Positions 44,417-55,075 are shown, counted from the first letter of the stretch. The stretch is DNA of 64,000 nt from Sacculina carcini (GCA_916048095.2 OU696571.1:3302001-3366000); one strand, 5' to 3'. The notes: a model not told the origin generated them from the letters alone. Program-made: numbers and translations.

Positions 44417-47400
44417 CTATCTGTAGCGGGCCGGCAGTTGCACTGCGCGGCCGGAACGCGTGTAATGAACGACGGTGTCTCTGACTAGCGGTGGCACCGG
44501 CGCTGTAGAGTCCGAGGCGTTCTGCGGCGTCGCAGGCGCCGAGTGGTCGATGGCGTCGGTGGATGTCGGTGACGGTGTCGCGACGTTCAGCTGCAGTGGG
44601 AGGTAGAAATTTCGTCCCCGACACGCGACGCGCCGTTGCTGGTGGACGGGGCGTGACGGTATCCAGTGTACCACCGGGGCGTTGACGAACACCACCGTTT
44701 TTACGGTTGACGCCGTCGGACGGGTTCTCCGTAGAATGGACTTTGGCGCGTCTGACCCTGGACTCTCACAGTGTGTCGGTGGTCGGTTGATGTGTGGGGA
44801 TTGCCCGTCTTCACCCGGCGTAAGTTCCAGGTGAGCCGGAATACAGCGGTCAATGCTCACGCGGGTTTGACGGGCGCCGCTTCGGATGGACAGCGTTTTC
44901 TCGTCGCGTTCGGCAACACTGAATGGTCCGCGGTAGACCGGCGACAGACCTGAGTGGCCGTCGGCACGAACAAAGACGTGCGTGCACGAACGAAGGGCGT
45001 GCGGCACGTGTGACTGGTGCTGTGTCTGGCGTGGCGGCGTCGGGCGAAGCTCATGCATGGCAGCTTTGAGTCGCTCACAAAACGTGATGGGTGACAATTC
45101 CGGTGCAGCGGAAGGTGTCACCAATTCACCTGGCAAACGAAGCGGCTCGCCGTAAACCAGTTCCGCACTGGAGCACCCGATGTCGGTCTTGACGGCCGAG
45201 CGTATGCCGAGCAGCACCAGCGGGAGACGGTCGGTCCAGTTGTTGTTGTTGCAGGTCGCGCGCAAACTGGCCTTGAGCTGCCGGTGGGCCCGCTCAACGA
45301 GGCCGTTCGCCTGAGGGTGGTACGCTGTGGTGCGCTTCTTCTTGACACCCAGAAGCGTCATCAATGAGGACCACAACCGCGACTCGAATTGCGGGCCTTG
45401 ATCGCTCACGATCGAGTCGGGCACCCCGAAACGTGCGATCCACTGTCGCAGCAACGCCTTCGCGACATCCTCGGCTGTGGTGCGAGCCAGCGGAATTGCT
45501 TCGATCCATCGCGTGTAGCGGTCGATGATCGTCAGCATATGCGTGAACCCGTCTGAGGTCGGCAGGGGACCCACCAAGTCGATATGGAGGTCGGCGAATC
45601 GGCTGGATGGAGGGCGGAAGGCATGTGGTGCTGCACGCGTGTGTCGGTGTGTCTTGGCGCGTTGACACTGAAGGCATGTTCGAACCCAGCTCTGGACATC
45701 TTTTTTTAGTCCGCGCCACACGAACCGCTCGGCTACCATCTTCTGACTGGCGGCTACGCCCGGGTGTGCGAGGTCGTGGAGCAGGTTGAAGAACGGCCGC
45801 CGCAGTGCCGTCGGCAGCACTGGACGACACCGGCCGGTCGAGTAGTCGCACCACAGACGGCGCCCGCAGTCGAGCGGCACGTGCCTCAGCTTCAGGGAGT
45901 GATCCCCGTCAGCGGCCTGCACCAGCTGTAGCGTGTCGGCGTCCTCCTGTTGCGCGTCGGCCAGCGCTGAAAAATCGTCGAACGGCGGCGTCGGAGCGAC
46001 CAGCATGCCGACGGTGCGCGAGAGGGCGTCGGCCACTGGGTTTTGCTCGCCGGGAACGTGTCTGATGTCCGACGTGAATTGTGACACGTAGTCCAGATGG
46101 CGCACCTCCCGTGGCGAGTACGTGTCGGCTCCCGAACCGATGGCTGACGTGAGCGGCTTATGGTCGGTGAAAAGGGTGAAAGTTCGGCCCTCCAGCGTGT
46201 GGCGGAAGTGGCGCACGGCGCTGTACGCGGCCAACAGCTCCCTGCCGAACGTGCTGTAGCGCCTCTCGGTCGGTGTCAGTTGTCGTGAGTGGAAGCTCAG
46301 TGGCCTCCAGACTCCGTCGACGTACTGGTGCAGTACACCACCGACTCCTGTGGCGGACGCGTCTACCTGCACGCTCAGTGGGGCCCCGGTGACCGGGAAG
46401 GCCAGCTGCACGATGTCGGTGAGTGCTCGTTTGGCCCGGGAGAAAGCATCTCGGGCGTCCGGCGTCCATGTGACCGGCTTCTGTGAGCGCTTCGTCCTCG
46501 TGTCGATTAGCGCGTGTAGTGGGGCGAGCAGTTGGGATGCCTGCGGTATCAGCCGGTGGTAGAACGTTACCATCCCGATGAAACGGCGTAGCTGCGCCTG
46601 TGTGGCCGGCTCGGGAAAGCTCTGTACCTCGGCCGCTTTCTTGGCCGTGGGCGCCACCCCGGCGTGAGACAGATGGTGTCCGAGGAAGTCTAGCTCCGAC
46701 ACGCCCACGACACATTTGCCGACGTTGAGCTGCACTCCGATGTCGTTGAGTCGCTGCAAAACAGCGCGCAGATGTCGCTCGTGCTCGTCCACCGACTTGC
46801 TGGCCACGAGTATGTCGTCTACATACGCAAAACAGCCGTCGACGCCCCGAAGTGCCTCGTCCAGGAAACGCTGGAACGTTTGTGCGGCAGACCGCAGGCC
46901 AAAGCACAGCCTGCGAAACTCAAAGAGGCCGAACGGCGTCACCACGGCGGTCTTCGGCACGTCCTCTTCTGCGACAGGTATGTGATGATATGCGCGCACA
47001 ATGTCGAGCCGCGAAAAAACGGTGGAGCCGGCGAGTTGGGCGACGCTGTCGTGCAGAAACGGCACCGGGTACCGGTCGGGTTTGGTGATGGCGTTGAGTG
47101 CGCGGTAGTCGCCGCACACTCGCAGACCACCGTCCGCCTTGGGAACCACGTGAAGCGGGCTCGACCATGCGCTGGACGAGCGTCGGACGATGCCCAGCGA
47201 TAGCAGTCTGTCAAACTCTCGCCGCACTGCCGCGAGTTTTTCCGGTGCGAGGCGACGGACGCGGCCGTACACCGGCTGTCCCTGTGTCGGGATGCGGTGC
47301 ACCGTGTTGTGTACCGGCGGCCGGTTGAAGTCGGGCTGTGCGGTGATCGTCGGGAACTCCTGCAGTACGTGCTCCCAGTTCATGGGGTTCACACTCATGA

Positions 47401-47899
47401 TACCACACGCCGCCGCTATGGCCGGATGTGGCGTCGAAAATGCGACAGACGAGCCGTCACTGAGCTGCCGCTGCGCCATGTCGATGGAGAGCCGGAAGTT
47501 GGCGAGGAAGTCGGCACCCAGGATGGCCGTCGGAGTGTCGGCGACGACGAAGCACCACTTGTACGTGACGGCCGACATGCCGGCGAGACGCAGTGTGGCG
47601 CGGTACGTTCCGTGAGCGGTGATCGGTCGACCGTCCGCCGCACGCAGCCGCGGTGTGCTGTCGGAGCTCTCCACGGCTGACTGTTGCAATCTGCTGCGCG
47701 GCCACACACTGACCTGGGCGCCGGTGTCCACCAACAGACTCTGGCCGGAGGTCAGGTCGGTGACGAACAACAGCGGCTGTGGTTGTGTCGCTGAGACGGG
47801 CGCTACTTGCCCCAGCGCGGCTAGTTTAAAGTCGGCCGGAAGCTGCACGGCGCGCGGCAGTTGATGGCGTCGCGGCCGAACGCACGATGGTAATAGCAC
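44417..47899 (-). CDS. Gypsy-2 Pol polyprotein
   Basis: An intact frame of 1160 codons that is open upstream of the gag stop. The true first Pol residues come from the frameshift at 47824-47830, about residue 23 of this frame. Order: aspartic protease (LLVDTGA, residues 55-61), reverse transcriptase (YVDD at 359-362), RNase H (VDAS at 512-515, FTDHKPL at 577-583), then integrase. The integrase has an H2C2 finger at about 708-745 and DDE residues near 774, 833 and 869. A YRGPFSVAERDEKTLSIRSG stretch marks the GPY/F-type module. It is related to Gypsy-1 Pol throughout but clearly a different family. Confidence 0.96.
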   Translation of the reverse strand: MLLPSCVRPRRHQLPRAVQLPADFKLAALGQVAPVSATQPQPLLFVTDLTSGQSLLVDTGAQVSVWPRSRLQQSAVESSDSTPRLRAADGRPITAHGTYRATLRLAGMSAVTYKWCFVVADTPTAILGADFLANFRLSIDMAQRQLSDGSSVAFSTPHPAIAAACGIMSVNPMNWEHVLQEFPTITAQPDFNRPPVHNTVHRIPTQGQPVYGRVRRLAPEKLAAVRREFDRLLSLGIVRRSSSAWSSPLHVVPKADGGLRVCGDYRALNAITKPDRYPVPFLHDSVAQLAGSTVFSRLDIVRAYHHIPVAEEDVPKTAVVTPFGLFEFRRLCFGLRSAAQTFQRFLDEALRGVDGCFAYVDDILVASKSVDEHERHLRAVLQRLNDIGVQLNVGKCVVGVSELDFLGHHLSHAGVAPTAKKAAEVQSFPEPATQAQLRRFIGMVTFYHRLIPQASQLLAPLHALIDTRTKRSQKPVTWTPDARDAFSRAKRALTDIVQLAFPVTGAPLSVQVDASATGVGGVLHQYVDGVWRPLSFHSRQLTPTERRYSTFGRELLAAYSAVRHFRHTLEGRTFTLFTDHKPLTSAIGSGADTYSPREVRHLDYVSQFTSDIRHVPGEQNPVADALSRTVGMLVAPTPPFDDFSALADAQQEDADTLQLVQAADGDHSLKLRHVPLDCGRRLWCDYSTGRCRPVLPTALRRPFFNLLHDLAHPGVAASQKMVAERFVWRGLKKDVQSWVRTCLQCQRAKTHRHTRAAPHAFRPPSSRFADLHIDLVGPLPTSDGFTHMLTIIDRYTRWIEAIPLARTTAEDVAKALLRQWIARFGVPDSIVSDQGPQFESRLWSSLMTLLGVKKKRTTAYHPQANGLVERAHRQLKASLRATCNNNNWTDRLPLVLLGIRSAVKTDIGCSSAELVYGEPLRLPGELVTPSAAPELSPITFCERLKAAMHELRPTPPRQTQHQSHVPHALRSCTHVFVRADGHSGLSPVYRGPFSVAERDEKTLSIRSGARQTRVSIDRCIPAHLELTPGEDGQSPHINRPPTHCESPGSDAPKSILRRTRPTASTVKTVVFVNAPVVHWIPSRPVHQQRRVACRGRNFYLPLQLNVATPSPTSTDAIDHSAPATPQNASDSTAPVPPLVRDTVVHYTRSGRAVQLPARYR

Positions 47900-48699
47900 A
47901 TACCGGCGTCGGCTTCGTCGGTGCGTGGCGGTGAGCGCGTTCTGGAGCGGCTGCGCTGTCGACGATACGCTCCTGGTGCCGGCTCTCGTGCGCGTGCCGT
48001 CGTCATCTCACGCACAGCTGCGGTCAGCTCTGTAACGGCGGCGAGCAGCTGCTGCACAGCCGGATCCGCTCTGGCGCTACCGCGGGCTGCCTCGTGCGTC
48101 GACTGCACCGCCGCTACGGACACCAGCGGCTGGTCGGCGCGTGTGGCGTCCATGAAGCGGTCGGCGGCGGCCGCCAGCTCGCTGAGTGACGTCGTGTCCG
48201 GCAGCAAAGAGATTGCCGCCTTGACGTTGTTGGGCAGCCGCTGTAGAAACAGGGTTCGAAGTAGCCCGGTGTCGACAGAAGAGCTACCGGCCCCTTCGAG
48301 CTCCCCTCGCATGCGGCGGAGCAGCTGCGACGGATTCTGGTCGCCCAGATGCTGGTGCCGCAGCATGGCGTCCAGCCGGGCCGCTCGTGACTGCGCCATG
48401 CGCGTCGTCAGCTTCTCGCACAAAAGTTGAAAATTCGGCGGCCCCCTGATGACGTCTTTCAGCTCTGTGGCCACATCCATCGGCAGATTGGCCACTAAGA
48501 ACTGGAACTGCCTGACGGGTGAAGTGATTCCCGAAACGGCAAACGCGCAGCTCACCTGTGTGAGCCAGAGTTCTGGCTCCTCGGGCGAGAAAGGCGGCAG
48601 CCGGAATGATGTGGCAGGTCGGCCGTTGTCGCCTTCATCTTCGCGTTGCACTGGCTCGCCGTCTGTTAAGTGCGGGAAAGCGGCGGTGTCGTTGGGCAT
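47821..48699 (-). CDS. Gypsy-2 Gag
   Basis: A 292-codon frame starting MPNDTAAFPH. The capsid-like part begins FRLPPFSPEEPELWLTQV. LGDQNPSQLLRRMRGEL and LFLQRLPNNVKAAISLLPD are nearly the same in Gypsy-1. The end is Arg/Ser-rich (RRQRSRSRTRSPPR) with one finger-like CYYHRAFGRDAINCRAPC. The stop codon follows the TTTAAAC heptamer immediately. Confidence 0.93.
   Translation of the reverse strand: MPNDTAAFPHLTDGEPVQREDEGDNGRPATSFRLPPFSPEEPELWLTQVSCAFAVSGITSPVRQFQFLVANLPMDVATELKDVIRGPPNFQLLCEKLTTRMAQSRAARLDAMLRHQHLGDQNPSQLLRRMRGELEGAGSSSVDTGLLRTLFLQRLPNNVKAAISLLPDTTSLSELAAAADRFMDATRADQPLVSVAAVQSTHEAARGSARADPAVQQLLAAVTELTAAVREMTTARAREPAPGAYRRQRSRSRTRSPPRTDEADAGMCYYHRAFGRDAINCRAPCSFRPTLN
47824..47830 (-). 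promoter_or_regulatory. -1 ribosomal frameshift site UUUAAAC, Gypsy-2
   Basis: In gag frame: ACT TTA AAC TAG, so the heptamer T TTA AAC abuts the gag stop. Pol is open in the -1 frame (TTT AAA CTA GCC). Confidence 0.82.
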
Positions 48700-48734
48700 G
48701 CCTCACGAAATCAAAAAACAAAAACTAAAACAAA

Positions 48735-48752
48735 ATCACGTCGGGTTCACCA
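48735..48752 (-). other. tRNA-Trp-type primer binding site, Gypsy-2
   Basis: TGGTGAACCCGACGTGAT in element orientation, one mismatch from the tRNA-Trp complement, 2 nt from the LTR. Confidence 0.75.
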
Positions 48753-48754
48753 GT

Positions 48755-49042
48755 TTAGCGTGGAAAACACTAGGAATTGATGCAAGTTTAATATCACACG
48801 AGAGCGAGAAGACACGATGTGTATGCTACGAGCGCGCCAGCAAGAAGAAGGAAAACGCGGGGTATCGAGCACAGTGACAGTGTCACACAATATGCATGCC
48901 AAGATTTGTGGCATGATATTTACAATCAAACATGAGACACACATAAGAAGATATGATGAAATAAACTATATGGTACACAGATAAAATATCAATGTAATAA
49001 TCAAACACACGGCGCAGTCGCGAACGCGGCGCAGTCGCTACA
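48755..49042 (-). repeat. 5' LTR of Gypsy-2 (288 bp)
   Basis: Partner of 44118-44405. Confidence 0.96.
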
Positions 49043-49127
49043 GTGTTGATACTTTTTATAAGTCTTGATATTTTACACAACGTTCGCTTTTGACCAGCAG
49101 ATGCTGTCAAATGTCGCATATTTGCGG

Positions 49128-49352
49128 TTGACGCTAAATGTGTCAGGATTCAAGAGCAATAGATTGAGAAAATTATATTTAACGAATTTCTTCCAGTCCC
49201 TCAACTCCTGCAGAGGCAGCACATTACATTAGAACACTAGACCCAACCTAAATTAAAATCTATGAAAAATATAGATGCGTTTTTGTGCGTTTTCAAGCGT
49301 TTTCAAAAATTAGCGTTTTTAATGTTCTTGAATCCTTACACATTTAGCCTGG
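49128..49352. repeat. MITE family M2, copy 2
   Basis: Starts GGTTGACGCTAAATGTGTCA and ends CACATTTAGCCTGGACC, with the same interior as 40608-40840 and the same orientation. Confidence 0.8.
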
Positions 49353-50153
49353 ACCCTTATTTCCACATGTGTGACTAGATTAGCCAATGGCCGGGCATTT
49401 TTGGTTTTCTGCGTTTGGGGTATCGCAACGCTGAAATATATATGATTTAGCATTTTCACAACAAGTACGTTCAATAGTTCTCATCGTTTGCAATCCAATT
49501 GAATATGTTGACAGAGACAAGAGCGGAAAGTTCTTGAAAAGTTGGCTCATTTCTTGTACTTTTGCAGTGGTGATATTAATTAGTGTACTTGTGAGCAAAA
49601 CTTTGTCGGATAGAGAAAAAAATCCATACTCACATTTGTTCCACTGCCAATCTCTCACGGGTGAATGATCTCAAGTGATGGGCTTGCCAAATCAATGCAA
49701 TTTCTTCGGAAACACATCATAAATATCAAAGATAGAGACTAGCAGAGCCATTATTAGTAGTTTAGTAGAACCACTATATTAGACAGATTAGTAGATTAGT
49801 AGAACCACTATAGTTTAACAATAAACTATACATATAAAACCATAAACGAGAATCATCCAGCTCACACAAGCCACAATAGCAGCTCAGCTTTAGTCGCACA
49901 CTCGTTTCAATCGCAGCATGGTATCAGTGATGTCTGCTTTAAAAGACAGAGGCAACGGTGACTCCTGTGCTGTCCTGTGCTGCTATTAATCTCCCACGCC
50001 TTGATGAGGACGATATAACCTCGACGCCGACTCAGTCGCACCGGTGGACGTTGAGTGCGCGAGGAACGTCGCCATGATGCCTCTGTTTCTTCAGAACTTG
50101 TTAGGTCGGTCAGGTCCACTGCTGTAGAAACTTCCCGGGAGCCCTCATCACTT
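49353..50153. other. intergenic, nothing recognised
   Basis: A/T-rich DNA; no gene or known repeat recognised. Confidence 0.4.
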
Positions 50154-50478
50154 ACAGGTTAGAGGTTAAAGGTTAGTGACATCTACTACATGGGAAGGCC
50201 CGAAGCTTATGAACACACAGGTGTGTCCCGTGCAGCTCGCTGCCACCGTAAAGTCGACCCTCTACACGCTATGGCGCCACAAGGACGGAAGACGTATTAG
50301 AGAGGGCCACCTCCCAGAATGCATGACACAACACATGACTGATATCTGGTACCATATACTGCTGGGTGGACAGGGGATGTCGGATTACAGAATTCGACCA
50401 AAGAAATTCTCCTCTGCCGGGTTTCCAACCACTCCCGCTTGTGGGGCGGATGTGCTACCACTACACCACGGAGTCCAA
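50154..50478 (-). mobile_element. tRNA-Val-derived SINE, copy 2
   Basis: Same body as copy 1. The tRNA head at the right end is more diverged (CCACAAGC, and the B box reads GGTTGGAAACC). Confidence 0.82.
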
Positions 50479-50925
50479 ACCCGAGTTCTGCTCCGATATG
50501 ACCGATTCGTCTTCTATCGGTTCGCGGGCTTGAAATGTTTTATCAATGCTGGGCGACGTATTTGTATTGTTCTGGTATTACGCTCTCATTTAGTATTTTA
50601 TCTGCTACGGGAGCCAGTGGCGTGCTTCTCTCGCAGTCTACCATTGGAGACAAGGGATGAGGTTTTCTCGACAACTTTCTGCTTCTCAGTGAACACCGCC
50701 CCAAAACTGTGTATTCTTGTTGTGCATTAGTTGAATCTACATTTTTCGACTATCAGTCCAGTTGTTTTCTGTTGCGGCTTTCTTTCCATTACAGTCCTAT
50801 TTGATTCTGAACAATACAATTGTATGCCACGTTCAATGAGGTAAAATTTCCGACATGTTCACTCAGCCGTCCCAGCTCCTTGCAGTTCCATTCTGACAGT
50901 GCAATCGTTTTGACCCTGGAAAGAG
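50479..50925. other. intergenic, nothing recognised
   Basis: No gene recognised; a long frame here begins in the SINE and is not a gene. Confidence 0.4.
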
Positions 50926-51168
50926 CCGATGCAAGGTCTTATGAGCCTCCCCCGAAGACAATACTAAGGCCCCATTGTAAGTAAAGCAACATTATAATAT
51001 AGATCCAACTTTGGGAAAATGCAGTTACGAGCAGCCCGTCGGTCTCCTGGGGACTTAATGGACTTTTACGCGCTAAGTTATGATAAATTTTAATACCACG
51101 CGTGAAGCAACGGAGCCCCGCAACACTCACCCTCCCCACCGGGGGTTCGGTGCAGTTGCTACGACTCT
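50926..51168. repeat. non-autonomous DNA element family M3, copy 1
   Basis: Shares with 58617-58948 GAGGCAACGG-type, GCCCCTCAACA-type and GGTTGCTACGGCTCT-type blocks. Ends (AAAGAGCCGATGCAA; reverse complement of the right end AAAGAGTCGTAGCAA) are imperfect inverted repeats. Confidence 0.55.
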
Positions 51169-51517
51169 TTAACCCTGGCAACAAGTTGCCAATGCTCATG
51201 TTGTCTGTATTTTGCTGGATGAACAGGCATCAAACCCCGCAGCTGTCTACCGTAACGATCTGCGACGGTGACAAGCCAATGCCACGATTGGAAGTGTTTC
51301 TGTGCTCTTATAATAGTCGAACAAACATATGTGTTGAAATTTCCGTGCGGACTCGAGGTGTATCAAATATTCCGCATGGCGGATTTCCCAACTATTCACA
51401 TGCTTTTTATAGCTTTTACGCTTTTTGCACTTGTGGAAATTTTGCACATATTTGCACTCCAAACGCTGCAATATTTACAAGTCACGCGAATTTGTCCTAT
51501 CTCGCTAGCTATGCCGT

Positions 51518-51765
51518 TGTGGCGGTTGGCTCGCCACGGAGCGTTACACGCAAACAGGACGAGTTCTTTGGACCGACTGTATTTGACACAGGTCACACAA
51601 CAAGTCACACACAAGCATACAAACATACAATTGGTCAAGCACACACATGATCCAACAACACACGCAGTGACAAAGACAAACACGACATACAGACATACAA
51701 ACGAATAGACGTGCAGCTAGACTCGGCGAGGTTGTGCGCGGCGTAATTCCACGTGGCGCACTACA
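51518..51765 (-). mobile_element. solo LTR of the TRIM family, copy 2
   Basis: In element orientation it starts TGTAGTGCGCCACGTGG and ends CGAGCCAACCGCCACA, the same end as the TRIM LTR. It contains CAGTCGGTCCAAAGAACTCG, as in copy 1. A 4-bp duplication CCGT flanks it (51514-51517, 51766-51769). Confidence 0.82.
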
Positions 51766-51769
51766 CCGT

Positions 51770-52250
51770 GAAATACAGGCTGATTGAGATGGCAAATTCC
51801 AATAATGAAAGTTATCAACGGCAAATTTGCAGGAAACTTCTTTGGAGAATGTCAATCGTTCTTCTCCAAACAGATCAAATATTTACATTTAGCTTTCGCA
51901 CCACTTTGCCAGCCAACGCCGCCCAAATTGTCGAATGCCGAATGTCGAATTGAAGTGCACTAGAGTGTTTACAAACTTGCTAGCCAGGCGCGTGGGGAAT
52001 GTTTGCCGAAGACATGTGCTGTTACGCACTAGCGAATACAGATTGCAATTTTGGGGGACTGAATTTTTTTCAATGATTTATACACACATTTACTAACGCA
52101 TTATGCGCGAATATGCTTCGCGATAATGCTTATATCAACAAACTACAAAAAGACACTTTTCTTTGACCACTTTTAGTGAACCTATTTGTTATGAGGAGTT
52201 GATGGAAACATTTTCGGGGGCTGAATCCCCCGATCCCCCCTCTGGATCCG
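51770..52250. other. intergenic with a DNA-element end
   Basis: Near 52190-52255 is a right end like that of the element at 55158 (CTGGATCCGTCAGTG) with the same ATGAGGAGTTGATGGAAACA block. No gene. Confidence 0.5.
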
Positions 52251-52255
52251 TCAGT

Positions 52256-52450
52256 GCAGTGAGGGCGCCAGGATTTTTTGGGGGAGGAGTTGAAGGGGGG
52301 CTAAGTAAAAATATGAGGGGGCTTAGCGAAACATGAGGAACTACACTCGAAATGTTCATAGCCAGAATTTGGGGGGAGGGGGGCTTAGGGGTGGCTTGCC
52401 ATTTTGGGAGGCTCAGTCCCTCCTAGCCTTCCCCCTTGGCGCCGCCACTG
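52256..52450. repeat. short MITE with CAGTG...CACTG ends
   Basis: Starts CAGTGAGGGCGCCAGGATT and ends CCTTGGCGCCGCCACTG. The two ends are imperfect inverted repeats; it abuts another element's right terminus. Confidence 0.55.
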
Positions 52451-52499
52451 CACAAAATGCACGAGTGCCTTTCAAACACGAGCTAATCAAGCAGTGGTC

Positions 52500-52745
52500 A
52501 AGTGAGGTTGTGGTAAACTGCGTATTGTGGTAAAGTTTGATGTGGTAAAGTGTGTGATGTGGTAAACTGCTTAGTGTGGTTGTGCTGTGGTAAGCTTTGT
52601 TGTGGTAGTGTGTTGTGGTTAAGCGTATGTTGTGTTAAAGTGTGTGTTGTGGTAGAGTCTGTGTTGTGGTAAAGTGTGATGTGGTAAACCGTGTCTTGTG
52701 GTGAAGTGTGATGTGGTAAACTGTGTGTTGTGGTAAAGTGTTCTG
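52500..52745. repeat. degenerate tandem repeat, TGTGGTAAAGTGTG type
   Basis: About 12-15 imperfect units of TGTGGTAAA(G/C)TGTG. Confidence 0.85.
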
Positions 52746-52839
52746 TTCATCTCTGTGTTAAAGTCTGCGCGCTGTACAGCTGAAAAAGACCAGCACTTAG
52801 TTCCAGAGATATTTATCTAGTGTCACACATACACACGCA

Positions 52840-52868
52840 CAAGCACACACACACAAGCACACACACAA

Positions 52869-52932
<64 letters not shown>

Positions 52933-52935
52933 ACA
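52840..52935. repeat. (CA)n array with periodic AAACA interruptions
   Basis: CA runs interrupted by AAACACAC at spacing of about 34 bp. Confidence 0.9.
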
Positions 52936-53285
52936 TGGATACACACACATGCACACGCACACATGCGAGCATTGAAGCTGTTGAAATAGTTTCCATTTGT
53001 TGTGTGTGTATGTATGTATGTATGTATGTGTGTGTGTGTGTGTTGGCATGCTGAGCGGGCGGCAGTGTTGCTGACATGATAATGACAATGAACCGGACCG
53101 GCAGAGAACGTCCGAGGTTTGCCTACTTGCTTGCTTGGATTGGTGCGAGGCTACAGCGTCGACGGCAGCTGTGCCACAGGGGTGCTGTGCATCAACCAGC
53201 CAATCTTGATAGTGGCGACACGATTGCCGACAGCTGATACTCACCGGGGACTCGTTGTGCTCTGCTGTGAATCAACACAAACATA

Positions 53286-53365
<80 letters not shown>

Positions 53366-53689
53366 AACAAACACACACACGCGCGTGCGTCCAATCGTAA
53401 CGCTAGCACGGATACAGGCGGCCCGAGTTTGGTAAGCGTGTTGATGGCTGATTAAAAGCAGTAGGAGTCGCGTCGTTCGCTGTCTGCCGTTGGACGTCTG
53501 CAAATGTGCTGACGCACGCGGCAAAAGTGGATACGATTGATGATAGTCAGTGAATTTTTCACAATGAGCTCGAATAAATAGAATATGTGGATTGTGTGCA
53601 GTAGATTTTCTTCTGCACTTAATGGCCAGAGGCAACGCATCGGCTAGGTTTCTAGCTGGCTTTCTGATCTAGGTTCGACCGACGTAATA
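52936..53689. other. intergenic, GC-richer segment and a CA array
   Basis: A GC-rich stretch (53040-53245) has donor-like CCG|GTGAGT on the minus strand at about 53240, but no exon could be supported. (CA)n at 53285-53365. No gene. Confidence 0.45.
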
Positions 53690-53990
53690 TAAATGCAATA
53701 TAATAACACATTTGAACAAAGCAATGGAGAAGGCTGTGTTCGAGTGAATTTTGCGGGGGCAAAGCCTCAGGGCCCCGGCTGGCACACCGCAGGTCCGGCC
53801 GCCACACACGGGTTTTCTCAGTCACGGCCAGCACAGAAAACTGTACGGCTGCGCGCACGCGAAACCCGCCTTACGGCAATAGGATTATTCCTTTCAAGTA
53901 ACAAACCCAGCCGTTTCACCTCGCCAGGGAATCGAACCCTGAACCTTTCGTGCACAAAGCGTGCGTCTTAGTCACCCGGCTACGAGGAGG
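53690..53990 (-). mobile_element. SINE with a tRNA-like head
   Basis: The reverse complement of about 53905-53988 reads TCCTCGTAGCCGGGTGACTA, a loop CGCTTTG, the perfect B box GGTTCGATTCC and CGAGG, i.e. a tRNA-like head with a CTT anticodon position. About 200 bp of unique body follow. The anticodon stem is broken, so it is not a working tRNA. Confidence 0.65.
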
Positions 53991-54640
53991 ACCGACATGA
54001 ACGTCAGTGCATGATTCATAAGAGTACATACATATATTCTTCGAAGGGTGCGTGGTGCTTGGTGTTGAGGGCACTGTGTATTTCATCATCGCACAGCTTG
54101 TGACAAATCGACAACAGCGTGTTTGCTATTCAACTTCTATACCTCGGGGTTATTGAGTGCTACAAAAATCCCATTTATGGTTAAGCCGACGACATCACAT
54201 TGATAGCAAGTGTTGACTCTCGGAAATCACGTCCAAGCGTCGGTAAACGATTAAGTGAAAACCTTTGTCGCATTTCTGAACTGTCTCAATGCGTCTACTT
54301 GAAATGTCTGTAAATATTGAAAAGTCCACATTGCAAGAAGCGTAAGGTTAGGCAAGCCGAATATTTGAGTAATTGGAATTCATGCCTTGGGCGACAGCGG
54401 CATCTGAATCTAGTGTCCATGATTTTGTACACATAGGAGACAGGTGAAAACTTAAATTTGTCTCAGAACCCCCTCTCCCACCCTGTGGGTGAGCTGGCTC
54501 CGTAAAATCCACAACTTGTCTACACACTATTCAATTCAACTATCAACTATCAACTATATATCAACTATTCAATTACTATTTAATGGATCTGTTATATCAA
54601 AGCGATATTAGGGTGACGCCTTTTATATATTTTATCCTCG
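53991..54640. other. intergenic, nothing recognised
   Basis: No gene or known repeat recognised; short ATCAACTAT repeats at 54535-54570. Confidence 0.4.
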
Positions 54641-54643
54641 TTG

Positions 54644-54975
54644 TTTGTGGTGTAGAGGTAGCACACCCGCCTCACAAGCGGGAGATATGTGGTTCCAAGC
54701 CAGGCGGAGGAGAATTGCATTGGGCGAATTCTATAGTCCAACAGCCCCTGTCCCCCAAGCAGTAAATGGTATCAGATATCAGTCATTTTGTGATAACAGA
54801 TATCAGTTATCAGTTTTGTGTCATTCATTCTGGGGAGGTGGCCCTCTCTTATACGTCTTTCGTCCTTGTGGCGCCACAGCGTGGAGAGGGCCGGCTCTGC
54901 GTTGGCAGCGAGCTGCACGGGACACGCCTGTGCTCCTAAGCTTCGACTTCTTCCCGTGTAGCACCTATAACTTGT
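54644..54975 (+). mobile_element. tRNA-Val-derived SINE, copy 3
   Basis: The only plus-strand copy. It has GTGGTGTAGAGGTAGCACAC, a CCCGC/GCGGG stem and CAC anticodon, then the shared body down to CTTCGACTTCTTCCCGTG. Confidence 0.85.
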
Positions 54976-55016
54976 TGCATATTGACTATTGAACGTTTTG
55001 GGTGTATGTGTTGTAG

Positions 55017-55075
55017 GCATAGACTCCTTTAAGGAATAGACTCCTTTAAGGCATAGACTCCTTAAAGGAGTCTAT
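55017..55075. repeat. tandem 18-mers ending in a palindrome
   Basis: ATAGACTCCTTTAAGG is repeated, then CATAGACTCCTT and AAGGAGTCTATG form a near-perfect 25-bp palindrome. Confidence 0.85.

Larger units (their letters stand above)
44118..49042 (-). mobile_element. Gypsy-2: complete, very young Ty3/Gypsy retrotransposon
   Basis: A 4.9 kb element on the minus strand between GTGTT duplications (44113-44117, 49043-49047). The two 288-bp LTRs read as identical. The primer site (48735-48752) matches tRNA-Trp with one mismatch. Gag and pol are intact, the frameshift heptamer is present, and a purine tract precedes the 3' LTR. Coding parts are much more GC-rich than the surroundings. It lies just outside the TMEM147 exons found here. 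The identical LTRs and open ORFs suggest it is recent and perhaps active. Confidence 0.96.

Noticed and set aside
45805..48430. Long plus-strand ORFs opposite Gypsy-2
   Set aside because: Antisense shadows of GC-rich gag and pol.
50176..50730. 184-codon plus-strand ORF
   Set aside because: Most of it is the antisense of a tRNA-Val SINE copy.
53235..53260. Micro-exon with GTGAGT donor on the minus strand
   Set aside because: Donor-like sequence alone, with no supporting coding similarity or neighbouring exon.
53905..53990. Functional tRNA gene
   Set aside because: The anticodon stem is broken and a SINE body follows the tRNA-like head.
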